This document shows positions 36,601 to 44,003 of a DNA stretch of 64,000 nucleotides, piece after piece. The stretch is taken from the NCBI GenBank assembly GCA_045546995.1, contig JAZQDW010000008.1, positions 124,001 through 188,000 on the forward strand, given 5' to 3'. The translations under genes and the position numbers were made by a program. This stretch comes from Firm-08 sp045546995. Lineage in GTDB: Bacteria; Bacillota; Clostridia; Oscillospirales; QAKW01. Every line of letters starts with the position of its first letter. The stretch's first letter is position 1. A model generated the notes under the pieces. It did no database searches. It was given only the letters and a program-made list of their open reading frames with translations, and was not told the DNA's origin.

Positions 36601-37097
36601 CGGACAACGAAAAACTTTATAAGTTTTTTGGTGTCCTTAATAACTGTAAAAGTAAAATGACTAAAACCAAAAAACAAATGGGATTTGCGGTTCTCGAGGA
36701 TGAAACTGCAAGTGTCGAGTTGATTATTTTTCCGGCCGCCTTCAATCGTGTAGACGCCGTTTTAAAGGATGGTCAGTTGGTTTACGTCGAGGGTAGGGTG
36801 CTTTCCGAAGAGGAGGGTATCAAGGTCGTTTGTGAAAAAATGGTTGGTGCTGACGTAAAACGGATTGCTGACGCAAACAAAAAGCTGTACCTGAAAATTC
36901 CGTCTAAAGATAGTAAGGCTTGGGAGGCGGTTTCGGAGTTGCTGAAAATTTATCGTGGTGATATTTCTTGTGTGATGTATTTTGCAGACACACAAAAATC
37001 CATTGTTACAAAACGGGATTTCGGTGTGGATGCTTCGCCCGCTTTGATGGCTGAGTTGCGGAAAATTTTGGGTAATGATCAGGTCATAATGCGATAA
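33654..37097 (+). CDS. dnaE: DNA polymerase III alpha subunit, DnaE type
   Basis: Second replicative polymerase; in PolC-containing bacteria it extends RNA primers on the lagging strand. PHP domain at the start (FVHLHVHTEYSLLDG, ITDHGVMYG), palm with VGPGRGSAAGSLVAYCL (about 353) and SMPDIDIDFC (about 395, catalytic Asp residues), HAAGVV, fingers with YRPGPMDSIP, tandem HhH and a C-terminal OB fold (about 985-1060). The length of 1147 fits. It begins nine bases after whiA and is followed by its own gap and the pfkA promoter. Confidence 0.98.
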   Translation: MKDFVHLHVHTEYSLLDGAAKISNVIQKAKSLGQKALAITDHGVMYGVIDFYKEALAQGIKPIIGCEVYTAARTRFDKLYEFDGQVGHLVLLAKNNEGYQNLIYLVSKASVEGMYYKPRVDMDLLREHSEGIIALSGCLAGDVQRFLLRDNYEAAREKAEEYHAIFGDDFYLELQDHGLKEDETVISGLARLSAETGIPLVATNDVHYVEKKDAKLQEVLMCIQTGKTINDPNAMRFETEEFYLKSSQEMAELFARFPQAIANTEAIAQQCNVSFDFDHYHLPSFAMPNEKTPAEYLRQLALSGLKMRYGDCRPELAERLEYELSVIEKMGYVDYFLIVHDFIDYAKRNDIPVGPGRGSAAGSLVAYCLRITEIDPMRFDLLFERFLNPERVSMPDIDIDFCVKQRSKVIEYVISKYGADNVAQIITFGTMAAKAAIKDVGRALGISYSLADRASKAVPFRLGITLPEALKESKALKEMYDTDMQVREMVNMAIQLEGFPRHSSTHAAGVVITQRPVYHYVPVQLTDENVVTQFPMGTLEQLGLLKMDFLGLRNLTVIHETERLIRKHTPDFSAAAIDFNDAKVYALLSKGKTQGVFQLESEGIKQVLRRMQPRSIEDVIAVISLYRPGPMDSIPKYIENKNNPHKIVYKDSRLESILGVTYGCIVYQEQVMRIVRDLAGYSYGRADLVRRAMSKKKMDVMEKERDIFINGLTDKEGNVLIDGCLRRNVSKQVANELFDEMTDFAKYAFNKSHAACYAYVAYQTAYLKCHYPAEFMAAMMTSVMDNTEKVAGYIGECKKMGISVLPPIINKGNAGFGVSDNSIVFGLSAIKNVGRKFVDSIAAERELNGAFKSFVDFVRRMDSKDMSRKALESLIKAGAFDEFGFSRKHLLGVYDKVLEAVRNDASRGAFGQMDLFSGVFYEETAGPERFFVSSIPEFPTEQKLLMEKEVTGLYMTGHPLSGYDVLYENKGYTRIAQILSNETDNEKLYKFFGVLNNCKSKMTKTKKQMGFAVLEDETASVELIIFPAAFNRVDAVLKDGQLVYVEGRVLSEEEGIKVVCEKMVGADVKRIADANKKLYLKIPSKDSKAWEAVSELLKIYRGDISCVMYFADTQKSIVTKRDFGVDASPALMAELRKILGNDQVIMR

Positions 37098-37102
37098 AAG
37101 TA

Positions 37103-37131
37103 TTGATTTTTCGGGAATGTTATGGTATAAT
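37103..37131 (+). promoter_or_regulatory. Strong vegetative promoter for pfkA
   Basis: TTGATT at 37103-37108, a 17-base spacer and a perfect TATAAT at 37126-37131 with extended TGG immediately before, 33 bases upstream of pfkA. Confidence 0.8.
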
Positions 37132-37163
37132 CATCGAGATGTAAGTACTTTGGAGGAATCACA

Positions 37164-38135
37164 ATGACAAGCAAAGTAAAAAAAATAGGCGTACTTACCA
37201 GTGGCGGTGATGCTCCGGGTATGAATGCTGCTGTTCGTGCAGTAGCAAGAAGTGCTCTGTCTAAGGGAATTGAGGTCGTTGGTATCCGTAGAGGGTATGC
37301 CGGTTTGCTGAGCGGAGATATTTTTGAGATGAATCTTCGTTCGGTTTCTAATATCATACAAACAGGCGGTACGGCATTGTTTTCTGCCAGACTCCCTGAA
37401 TTTGCGCAGGAAGCTGTTCAAAATAAGGGCGTCGAAAAGTGCAAAGAATATGGAATTGACGGTTTGGTCGTAATCGGCGGTGACGGTTCTTTCCGCGGTG
37501 CGGCTGCGCTTTCTTCGAAGGGCATTCCCTGCATTGGTGTGCCCGGTACGATCGATAACGATATTGCATCCAGTGAGTATACGATTGGTTTTGATACGGC
37601 ACTGAATTGTGTTATGGAGATGGTTGATCGTATCCGCGATACATCTCAGTCTCACGAACGTTGCTCGGTGGTTGAGGTAATGGGACGCAGAGCCGGTTAT
37701 CTTGCTCTTGAATCTGCAATTGCAACGGGTGCTACGTGCGTTCTGGTGCCTGAGATCCCAATGCCTTATGAAAAGATCGTTGATAAAATCCGTAGCAGTC
37801 GTGTTACGGGAAAATCACATTTTATCATCATTGTTGCTGAAGGTGTTGGCGGTGCGCAGGAGCTTTGCCGTAAGATCGAAGAGGATACGGGTATTGATTC
37901 CCGCTGTACAATTTTGGGACACGTTCAGCGCGGCGGTTCTCCGACGGTACGTGACCGTGTGATGGCCAGTGAAATGGGTAATTATGCCGTCAATCTTTTG
38001 GCCAATGGCATCGGAAATCGTGTTGTTGCGTTGCAAAATGGTGTTGTCACCGATTTTGATATCCAAGAAGCTTTGGCAATGAAAAAAGAGTTCCCGATGG
38101 AACTCTATAAAATGAGTTACGACATTTCTATTTAA
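37164..38135 (+). CDS. pfkA: ATP-dependent 6-phosphofructokinase
   Basis: Commits fructose 6-phosphate to glycolysis. GVLTSGGDAPGMNAA at the start (ATP site), VIGGDGSFRGA (about 96-106; Gly-Asp-Gly is typical of ATP use), the catalytic PGTIDNDI segment (about 125-132) and EVMGRRAGYLAL. 323 residues. Follows dnaE, a common clostridial adjacency, but has its own promoter. Confidence 0.98.
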   Translation: MTSKVKKIGVLTSGGDAPGMNAAVRAVARSALSKGIEVVGIRRGYAGLLSGDIFEMNLRSVSNIIQTGGTALFSARLPEFAQEAVQNKGVEKCKEYGIDGLVVIGGDGSFRGAAALSSKGIPCIGVPGTIDNDIASSEYTIGFDTALNCVMEMVDRIRDTSQSHERCSVVEVMGRRAGYLALESAIATGATCVLVPEIPMPYEKIVDKIRSSRVTGKSHFIIIVAEGVGGAQELCRKIEEDTGIDSRCTILGHVQRGGSPTVRDRVMASEMGNYAVNLLANGIGNRVVALQNGVVTDFDIQEALAMKKEFPMELYKMSYDISI

Positions 38136-38141
38136 TTAAAT

Positions 38142-38169
38142 GGCATACGGCCGATTTCGGCCGTATGCC
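38142..38169 (+). other. GC-rich perfect hairpin after pfkA without U tract
   Basis: GGCATACGGCCG (38142-38153) pairs with CGGCCGTATGCC (38158-38169) around ATTT. No T run follows, so it is more likely a pausing or 3'-end-protecting structure than an efficient intrinsic terminator. It may allow readthrough into tRNA-Val, for which I found no convincing promoter. Confidence 0.6.
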
Positions 38170-38214
38170 CACAAACATTGTTCATGATGCGTTTATAAGC
38201 GCAGGCATATATTT

Positions 38215-38291
38215 GGAGGCATAGCTCAGCTGGTTAGAGCGTTCGCTTCACATGCGAAAGGTCGCGGGTTCGAGTCCCTCTGTCTCCACCA
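38215..38291 (+). tRNA. tRNA-Val (anticodon CAC)
   Basis: Complete cloverleaf: acceptor GGAGGCA pairs with TGTCTCC (one G-T wobble), D arm GCTCAGCTGGTTAGAGC, anticodon stem TTCGC/GCGAA with loop TTCACAT (anticodon CAC, reads GUG), T arm with GGTTCGAGTCC, discriminator A and encoded CCA (38289-38291). 77 nt. Confidence 0.97.
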
Positions 38292-38324
38292 AAATGCATC
38301 AACCTTTGGTTGGTGCATTTTTAT
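38292..38324 (+). terminator. Terminator after tRNA-Val
   Basis: AAATGCATCAACC (38292-38304) pairs with 38308-38320 (one G-U pair) around a TTT loop, followed by a T-rich tract. Starts immediately after the tRNA CCA end. Confidence 0.88.
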
Positions 38325-38345
38325 TTTGATGAAAGGAAACGGCAA

Positions 38346-40121
38346 ATGAAAGTATTGCAGCTTTTGAAAAATATGTATCGCTCCAGCATGCTGGGAAAGT
38401 GCGGCAACTGTATCAGTCGTGCCTATGGGCGCAGTGTTGTTTTTTCGTCATTGCGGGCAGGGGAGATGGACCGCGCGCTGGGTGAATCGGTTGTCATTCG
38501 CAAAAATACTGATAAAACAAAGTCGATTTACAAAGGCAAGATCTTACCATTTTTGTTTTCCCTTGCATCGAAATTGTGCTGTATCAGCGGTAGAGAATTT
38601 TCGATTCTGCTGTCGTTCTTTTTACTTTCGTCTGCGGCCTCTGCCTTTATAGATGCTTCGTTTACCAGAGGTGTAATTTTTGCTGTCGCAATTTTGCCGT
38701 TGTTGCCGCTTTTATTTACAAAAATGTCGCTGGCCGCCCTGTTTTGTAACTCTTTTTTGGGCAGACTTTTAGGACTATCCTGCGGGCCTACAGCGCAAAA
38801 ACAAAATAAAATTTTATTGATTTTGATCGGTACGTTGGGCATTGTTGGCGGTATGTTTGTTTCGTTTCCGTATTCCGTGCTGTTGCCGCTTGCGCCGGTA
38901 GCGTTGTTGATGCTTTTGGTTGTCAAACCGTTAACGATCATATATGTGATTATGCTTTGCCTGCCGATTTTCGGCACCAGCGTTTGTATAGTGTTGAGTG
39001 TTTTACTGGCGGTTTCTCATTGGCTGCAACGTTTTTTTGGTACGGTTTCCAAAACCAAAATCGACTATATCGACATATTGCTTTCGGTGTATATTGCATT
39101 GTGCGTAATCAGCAGTTTCTTTTCTTTTGCAATTGCGGATAGTCTGCGTGTGGCGTTGATGTGGGTGATTCTGTTTTCCACGGTTTTCATTGTTATTCGC
39201 AACGTCAGGACGCGTCGTAATTTGCTATCTGTACTGGGCTTTTTGTTGGTTGGTACGGTGATCGCTTCCTGTATAGGCTTGTTTCAGTATTTTTCCGGGC
39301 AGGTTGACACAACCTGGACGGACACGGCCTTGTTTGAGGATTTGAATATTCGTATTTACAGCACCTTTGCCAACCCTAATGTTTTTGGCGAATTTTTGTT
39401 GCTTGTAATTCCGATTTCAGCCGGCCTTGGCATTTATTTTAGAAAACTCAAATATAAAATTGCCAGTTTTGGTGTTTTACTGCTTTCGCTTGTTGCACTG
39501 GCGCTGACATATTCCAGAGGATGCTATGTAGGCCTTGTTGTTACGGTTGTCGTCTTTTTGTGGATGTATAACAAAAAGATTTTAGGTCTTTTGCTGGTAA
39601 TTGGTACACCGATCGGTATTACAATGTTGCCTCAAAATATGATTGATCGTATTTTGAGCATGGTCAATCTTGCGGATAGCTCTACCTCCTACCGTCTGAA
39701 AATTTATCAGGGTTCGTTTGAATTGCTTAAAACCTATTGGCCCAGCGGTCTGGGTATTGGCGAAACAGCGTTTAATTACGTTTACCCGTTTTTTGGTATT
39801 CAGGGGATTGTTGCGCCGCATACCCATTCGCTGTTTTTGCAGCTGATGACCAGTTTTGGTATTGCCGGATTAATTTATGTGCTCTTTTTGTTGTTTGTTT
39901 ATCATAGAAATATCATTTCTTTCAGCAAAAAATATCAAAAAAATGACAGAAATAAGTTGTTGTTGATTATTTTTGGTTCGGTTCTTTCCGGCTTTTTGGT
40001 ACAAAGTATATTTGACTATACGTGGTATAACTATCGTGTGTATATGCTGTTCTGGTTAATCATTGCACTGGGGATTGCGACGTATAAAATCCTGAGGGAG
40101 GAGCGTGTTTTGGATGATTAA
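38346..40121 (+). CDS. O-antigen ligase/polymerase (Wzy_C)-like membrane protein
   Basis: A 591-residue protein: a hydrophilic basic N-terminus (about 1-70), then roughly a dozen hydrophobic helices, with a large extracytoplasmic loop between about residues 310 and 345 containing IRIYSTFANPNVFGEFLLL and downstream LTYSRGCYVGL. The pattern and the SRG motif are typical of Wzy_C ligases/polymerases, which join lipid-linked glycans. I use ATG 38346 (AAAGGAAA upstream) rather than an ATG at 38310 inside the tRNA terminator. A GT4 glycosyltransferase overlaps its 3' end, so this is probably a surface-polysaccharide operon. The glycan is unknown. Confidence 0.85.
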   Translation: MKVLQLLKNMYRSSMLGKCGNCISRAYGRSVVFSSLRAGEMDRALGESVVIRKNTDKTKSIYKGKILPFLFSLASKLCCISGREFSILLSFFLLSSAASAFIDASFTRGVIFAVAILPLLPLLFTKMSLAALFCNSFLGRLLGLSCGPTAQKQNKILLILIGTLGIVGGMFVSFPYSVLLPLAPVALLMLLVVKPLTIIYVIMLCLPIFGTSVCIVLSVLLAVSHWLQRFFGTVSKTKIDYIDILLSVYIALCVISSFFSFAIADSLRVALMWVILFSTVFIVIRNVRTRRNLLSVLGFLLVGTVIASCIGLFQYFSGQVDTTWTDTALFEDLNIRIYSTFANPNVFGEFLLLVIPISAGLGIYFRKLKYKIASFGVLLLSLVALALTYSRGCYVGLVVTVVVFLWMYNKKILGLLLVIGTPIGITMLPQNMIDRILSMVNLADSSTSYRLKIYQGSFELLKTYWPSGLGIGETAFNYVYPFFGIQGIVAPHTHSLFLQLMTSFGIAGLIYVLFLLFVYHRNIISFSKKYQKNDRNKLLLIIFGSVLSGFLVQSIFDYTWYNYRVYMLFWLIIALGIATYKILREERVLDD

Positions 40122-41238
40122 AGTTATGCACTGTATCAGTGATACGAATTTCGGCGGCGCAGGAAGAGTATTGCTTAATTATTTAAATCATTTTGATCGC
40201 AGTGCGTTTGAGATCATCGTCGTTATTCCGAAAGGAAGTAAGTTGCTTCAATATCTGGATGACGGTGCGTACCGGGTTGTCGAGTTTGACGGATTGTATG
40301 ATCGGTCCTATCATCGTAATGACGTAAAAGGGCTGAAAGACTTGATTTGTCAGTACAGACCGGATGTCGTTCATTCTCATGGCGCACTCAGCGCTCGTAT
40401 TGCGGCGAAAAAGTGTAAATGTAAAATTGTGTATACTCGGCACAGCGTATTTGATTTACCCAAATGGCAGACAATGGTTCCCGGAAAATGGCTGCTGGGC
40501 TTTATGAATACGTATTATGCCGATCGCATTATTGCGGTTTCTCCCGCTGCCAAAACGTTATTGATCGAGTCGGGGACGTCGGCAGATATGATTGACGTTG
40601 TGTTTAACGGTGTTGAGGCTATGCGATCTTGCGATGAGGAAACGGCTCAATTGGCTAGGGATCGTTTTGGCATTCGTCCCAATACGTTTGTGTGTTCTAT
40701 TATCGCCCGTTTGGAAGAGGTTAAAGGTCACAAATACGTGATCGATGCTGCTAAATTGTTAAAAGAACAGGGCCAGTCAGACGTACAGATCCTGATCGCC
40801 GGTGCCGGCGGTATCGAAGAAGAACTCAAGGCATATGCTGCGCAGCAGGATGTGATGGACTTGGTGCGTTTTATCGGATTTGTCAGGGAAATGGATCAAC
40901 TGTTGTCTGTTACGGATCTGCAGTTAAACGCTTCGTTCGGAACAGAGGCGACGTCAATGTCACTGCTGGAAGGCTTTTCTTTGGGCGTGCCTGCTGTCGT
41001 TTCGGATTTTGGCGGCAATCCCTTTGTTGTGGAGCATGGGGAAAATGGGCTGATTTTTGCCAAAAAAGACGCTCATGCCTTATTTGAGGCGATCTTGGCT
41101 ATGAAGCAGGATGATGCATTGTTGAAGCGGTGTATGCGTGGAGCAAAACAAAGTTTTGAAACGCGCTTCACTGCTGAGAAGATGACGATTGAGATGGAAA
41201 AAGTATATTATAAGATTTGTGAGGAGAGCGGCAAATGA
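40114..41238 (+). CDS. GT4-family glycosyltransferase
   Basis: A 374-residue GT-B enzyme. The N-terminal acceptor domain starts KVMHCISDTNFGGAGRVLLNYL (glycine-rich loop), with VHSHGALSARI and TRHSVF. The C-terminal Glycos_transf_1 domain has IIARLEEVKGHKYVIDAA, ILIAGAGGIEEEL, and the EX7E-type region SFGTEATSMSLLEGFSLGVPAVVSDFGGNP. I favour ATG 40114 (AGGAG ten bases upstream); GTG 40105 is too close to that site. It overlaps the ligase-like gene by eight bases and the next gene by four. The sugar and acceptor cannot be predicted. Confidence 0.93.
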   Translation: MIKVMHCISDTNFGGAGRVLLNYLNHFDRSAFEIIVVIPKGSKLLQYLDDGAYRVVEFDGLYDRSYHRNDVKGLKDLICQYRPDVVHSHGALSARIAAKKCKCKIVYTRHSVFDLPKWQTMVPGKWLLGFMNTYYADRIIAVSPAAKTLLIESGTSADMIDVVFNGVEAMRSCDEETAQLARDRFGIRPNTFVCSIIARLEEVKGHKYVIDAAKLLKEQGQSDVQILIAGAGGIEEELKAYAAQQDVMDLVRFIGFVREMDQLLSVTDLQLNASFGTEATSMSLLEGFSLGVPAVVSDFGGNPFVVEHGENGLIFAKKDAHALFEAILAMKQDDALLKRCMRGAKQSFETRFTAEKMTIEMEKVYYKICEESGK

Positions 41239-41708
41239 AAAGAAAGTGGAATTGGTTAGACACGGTAATCGTATGCGTTGTTTTGGCTTTGATTGCCGGT
41301 GTCGTGCTCTTTTTTATGCGCCCGACAGGGGAAGAGTTTGCAAATCATACTGAAACGGATTTGTATATTACGGTGGAAACGGAAAAGGCTCGAATAGGTA
41401 CCTTTGATGCCATAAAGGCAGGCGATGCGGTTGCATTGGTCAACGGCAAAGAACTCGGCGTAATCGAAAAGGTGGAATTTCTCCCCAGCGAGGTCGCTGT
41501 TTTTGATAACGAAAACAAACAGTTTAGCCTGAATAAGGTGGAGGAGTATCCGTTTTGCCGTGTTGTAATTAAAACGACAGGCTATAAAAACGAAAAGGGC
41601 GAAGTGCTTGTGTTGGATAAGGCAATTTATCTGGATGATGAATGGAACCTGGAGACAAGCGCTTATCGCTTCGTTGCTCGAATTACGAATGTAAAAGGAG
41701 CTGAATAA
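41235..41708 (+). CDS. DUF4330-like membrane-anchored protein (first of pair)
   Basis: 157 residues: a basic start (MKRKWNWLDT), one membrane span (about 9-28), then an extracytoplasmic beta-rich domain with AIKAGDAVALVNGKELGVIEKVEF (about 58-81). It overlaps the glycosyltransferase by four bases. Its layout (N-terminal LDTVI helix, then paired-strand motif with a GDAV turn and an IEKVE strand) parallels the next gene (LDLVI, GDVVAVPKIQDLGTISDIKIE), so they appear to be distant paralogs. Function unknown; the operon implies a role in glycan assembly or export. Confidence 0.65.
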   Translation: MKRKWNWLDTVIVCVVLALIAGVVLFFMRPTGEEFANHTETDLYITVETEKARIGTFDAIKAGDAVALVNGKELGVIEKVEFLPSEVAVFDNENKQFSLNKVEEYPFCRVVIKTTGYKNEKGEVLVLDKAIYLDDEWNLETSAYRFVARITNVKGAE

Positions 41709-41710
41709 GG

Positions 41711-42208
41711 ATGAAAATAGTAGATAGTAACGGAAAATTGTTTGGAAAACTGAATTTGTTGGATTTAGTGATTCTACTTATTCTGGTGATATTGCTGGCC
41801 GGCGGCGTTTATAAGCTTGCTTTTGTGGATAATACGGTATATATTCCCGATTATAAGGAAGGCACCTTCGACATTCGTCTGCATAATTTGCGGGATTATG
41901 AGGTGCAGGCCTTGACGGTTGGCGATGTGGTTGCAGTGCCGAAGATTCAGGATCTTGGCACAATCAGTGATATAAAAATCGAAAAACGAGTTGATTTGGT
42001 TAATGGCGCCGACGGTAAGGTGTATCCGACGGAGCATCCGCTGTACTATTCTGTTGTCATTACGGTTAAGACCGAGCAACTTGAGCAACGGGAAGACTTG
42101 TATTACGTCGGCAAGAATTATCAGATGATCGATGGACAAACGCTGGACATTGTGAGCGGCGTTGTTAGCTGCAAAGGAAACGTCATTGCCATTGATATTG
42201 CTGAATAA
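41711..42208 (+). CDS. DUF4330 domain protein (second of pair)
   Basis: 165 residues with the DUF4330 start (VDSNGKLFGKLNLLDLVILLILVIL), giving one N-terminal membrane span after a short cytosolic segment, and a beta-rich exterior domain. It follows the preceding paralog-like gene by two bases. DUF4330 proteins occur next to capsule or exopolysaccharide genes in other clostridia, which agrees with this operon; no activity is known to me. It is the last gene before a bidirectional terminator. Confidence 0.78.
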   Translation: MKIVDSNGKLFGKLNLLDLVILLILVILLAGGVYKLAFVDNTVYIPDYKEGTFDIRLHNLRDYEVQALTVGDVVAVPKIQDLGTISDIKIEKRVDLVNGADGKVYPTEHPLYYSVVITVKTEQLEQREDLYYVGKNYQMIDGQTLDIVSGVVSCKGNVIAIDIAE

Positions 42209-42212
42209 AAAT

Positions 42213-42242
42213 AAAAAAGCGGTTCGTCTGAACCGCTTTTTT
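42213..42242. terminator. Bidirectional terminator between the glycan operon and ireB
   Basis: AAAAAAGCGGTTC (42213-42225) pairs with GAACCGCTTTTTT (42230-42242) around GTCT. Flanking A and T runs let it stop both the + strand glycan operon and the - strand ireB transcript. Confidence 0.9.
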
Positions 42243-42247
42243 GCATT

Positions 42248-42493
42248 TTAGTTATCCAAATAATCCTTCAACAACGTTTGTAATAATTCCTCACGATCGA
42301 TCTTGCGAATCAAAGAACGGGCGTTGTTGTGATTGGTGATATAAGTGGGATCTTCCGACAAAAGATATCCTACGATCTGATTGAGAGGGTTGTATCCTTT
42401 TTCTTTCAGTGCGTCATAGACCGTGATCAAAATCTGCTTGGTCTGATTTTCTTTTTCAGCGTTAATTCTAAATTGCATTGTATTTCCGTTCAT
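42248..42493 (-). CDS. ireB: IreB-family regulatory phosphoprotein (UPF0297)
   Basis: An 81-residue protein. In Enterococcus, IreB is phosphorylated by the PASTA kinase IreK and dampens cephalosporin resistance. The family core is plain: VYDALKEKGYNPLNQIVGYLLSEDPTYI followed by NARSLIRKIDREELL. The start is ATG 42493, seven bases after GAGGT on the - strand; a GTG three codons upstream lies in that ribosome site. It is a single-gene unit with its own promoter and terminator. IreB is usually followed by ruvX (yqgF) and yrzB; neither is adjacent here. The matching kinase and phosphatase are encoded at 2-2997. Confidence 0.93.
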   Translation of the reverse strand: MNGNTMQFRINAEKENQTKQILITVYDALKEKGYNPLNQIVGYLLSEDPTYITNHNNARSLIRKIDREELLQTLLKDYLDN

Positions 42494-42511
42494 AATACTC
42501 ACCTCGCAACT

Positions 42512-42540
42512 ATTGTATCTTATTTTTTGAAAAATTTCAA
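42512..42540 (-). promoter_or_regulatory. Promoter for ireB
   Basis: On the - strand TTGAAA (42540-42535), a 17-base spacer and TACAAT (42517-42512), giving a very short leader before the GAGGT ribosome site at 42505-42501. Confidence 0.65.
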
Positions 42541-42569
42541 CTAAAATTGAAAAACTTTACAAAAAAGAA

Positions 42570-42595
42570 AAAGACCCGCCATATTTGACGGGTCT
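42570..42595 (-). terminator. Terminator of tRNA-Thr
   Basis: On the - strand AGACCCG (42595-42589) pairs with CGGGTCT (42578-42572), followed by a TTTTTCTTTTTT tract. It begins at the tRNA 3' end. Confidence 0.85.
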
Positions 42596-42670
42596 GGAGC
42601 TGGAGATGGGACTTGAACCCACGACCTGCTGATTACGAATCAGCTGCGCTACCGACTGTGCCACTCCAGC
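42595..42670 (-). tRNA. tRNA-Thr (anticodon CGT)
   Basis: Complete cloverleaf on the - strand: acceptor GCTGGAG/CTCCAGC, D arm with GGCACAGTCGGTAGCGC, anticodon stem GCTGA/TCAGC with loop TTCGTAA (anticodon CGT, reads ACG), T arm GTGGGTTCAAGTCCCAT, discriminator T and encoded CCA. 76 nt. Confidence 0.96.
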
Positions 42671-42682
42671 AGACACTACTAT

Positions 42683-42710
42683 ATTTTAACACATATTTTT
42701 AAAAAATCAA
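42683..42710 (-). promoter_or_regulatory. Promoter for tRNA-Thr
   Basis: On the - strand TTGATT (42710-42705), a 16-base spacer and TAAAAT (42688-42683), 12 bases before the tRNA 5' end. Confidence 0.6.
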
Positions 42711-42735
42711 CTGTTTTTTTATTCTTGTATAAATG

Positions 42736-42764
42736 TTGCCAATTATTTAATTGTGTGATACAAT
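42736..42764 (+). promoter_or_regulatory. Promoter for the flavoprotein-cmk-plsC-ispH operon
   Basis: TTGCCA at 42736-42741, a 17-base spacer and TACAAT at 42759-42764, 15 bases before the ATG at 42780. Confidence 0.65.
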
Positions 42765-42779
42765 ATACTGGGTGATCTT

Positions 42780-44003
42780 ATGAATGATGTGATTGTTATC
42801 GGCGCAGGACCTGCCGGTATGATGGCGGGGATTCAGGCGGCAACGTTTGGTCTGCGCGTTGTAATCGTTGAGAAAAACGAAAAACCCGGACTGAAATTGT
42901 TGATCACCGGCAAAGGGCGGTGTAACGTTACCAACAATTGTGATGAGCAGACCTTGCTGTCTGAAGTCGCTCACAATCCCAAATTTCTCTACAGTGCATT
43001 TTATCAATTTAATGCAACGGATACCATGCGTTTTTTTGAAAACCTAAACGTTCCGTTAAAAACGGAGCGGGGACAGCGCGTTTTCCCTGTCAGCGATCGT
43101 TCGTCTGACATTCGTGATGCAATGGTTTCCTTTGCAAACGAATTGGGCGTTGAGTTCATAAACGATGAGATCTCTGCTCTGCAGACTGAGGCGGAGTACG
43201 TCACTTTGCAGGGCAGAAAAACGGTATATAAAGCACGGCGCTGCATTGTTGCGACGGGAGGGCTGTCTTATCCGCAAACCGGAAGTACAGGGGACGGATA
43301 CGCCTTTGCCGAGAGTATCGGACATCATATCGTTTCGCCACGACCCTCGTTGATCGGGATGAAATGCAGGCAGAATTTTTGTTGTGAATTGGCGGGAATG
43401 ACGCTTAAAAACGTTGGTGTCTCGTTTTATCAAAATGAAACGTGCGTGTACAAGGATTTTGGTGAATTATTGTTTACCCACGTTGGAATTTCCGGACCTA
43501 CCGTATTGTCGGCGTCGGCCCATTTTGATTATTTTGACAAATCGACAGCGGTGATTGATTTCAAACCGGCACTGTCTGTCCGACAATTGGACGAACGACT
43601 GTTGCGGGACTTTTCGGAAAATATAAACAAGACGGTATTAAACGGCATCGACGGCTTATTGCCGAAAAAACTGCTGCCGATTTTATTGGAGTATTGCAAA
43701 ATTGATCCCTATAAAAAGGTCAATCAAATCACAAAGACAGAACGTGAGACGTTGATTTCCGCTTTAAAAGGCTTTGCGCTTGATCTGATCGGTAAAGAGG
43801 GGATTGATAAGGCGATTATTACGGCCGGTGGTGTCGACGTTGGTGAAGTTTCGCCGAAAACGATGGCATCCAGACTGTGTAATAAAGTTTATTTTGCCGG
43901 CGAGGTGTTGGACGTGGATGCATACACCGGCGGCTTTAATTTACAAATTGCATTTTCGACCGGGTATCTGGCCGGAAAAAGTGTAGCGGAGGAATTATTA
44001 TGA
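42780..44003 (+). CDS. BaiN/HI0933-family FAD-dependent oxidoreductase
   Basis: 407-residue flavoprotein (aminoacetone oxidase / BaiN-like family). N-terminal Rossmann motif VIGAGPAGMMAG (about 5-16), the conserved KPGLKLLITGKGRCNVTNN segment (about 37-55), ATGGLSYPQTGSTGDGY and a C-terminal ITAGGVDVGEVSPKTMAS plus FAGEVLDVDAYTGGFNLQIAFSTG region. The physiological reaction of most members is unknown; BaiN is implicated in bile-acid dehydroxylation, but the family is broad and widespread, so I do not assign that role. It overlaps cmk by four bases, as in many clostridia. Confidence 0.9.
   Translation: MNDVIVIGAGPAGMMAGIQAATFGLRVVIVEKNEKPGLKLLITGKGRCNVTNNCDEQTLLSEVAHNPKFLYSAFYQFNATDTMRFFENLNVPLKTERGQRVFPVSDRSSDIRDAMVSFANELGVEFINDEISALQTEAEYVTLQGRKTVYKARRCIVATGGLSYPQTGSTGDGYAFAESIGHHIVSPRPSLIGMKCRQNFCCELAGMTLKNVGVSFYQNETCVYKDFGELLFTHVGISGPTVLSASAHFDYFDKSTAVIDFKPALSVRQLDERLLRDFSENINKTVLNGIDGLLPKKLLPILLEYCKIDPYKKVNQITKTERETLISALKGFALDLIGKEGIDKAIITAGGVDVGEVSPKTMASRLCNKVYFAGEVLDVDAYTGGFNLQIAFSTGYLAGKSVAEELL

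Noticed and set aside
38142..38169. Intrinsic terminator after pfkA
   Set aside because: Perfect stem but no U tract; kept only as a hairpin.
38215..42208. Genomic island inserted at tRNA-Val
   Set aside because: No integrase, no repeat of the tRNA 3' end noticed downstream and ordinary operon structure; only the usual variability of glycan genes supports it.
42780..44003. Specific bile-acid 7-alpha-dehydroxylation role for the BaiN-like protein
   Set aside because: The family is widespread and no other bai genes are present; only the general flavoprotein call is supported.
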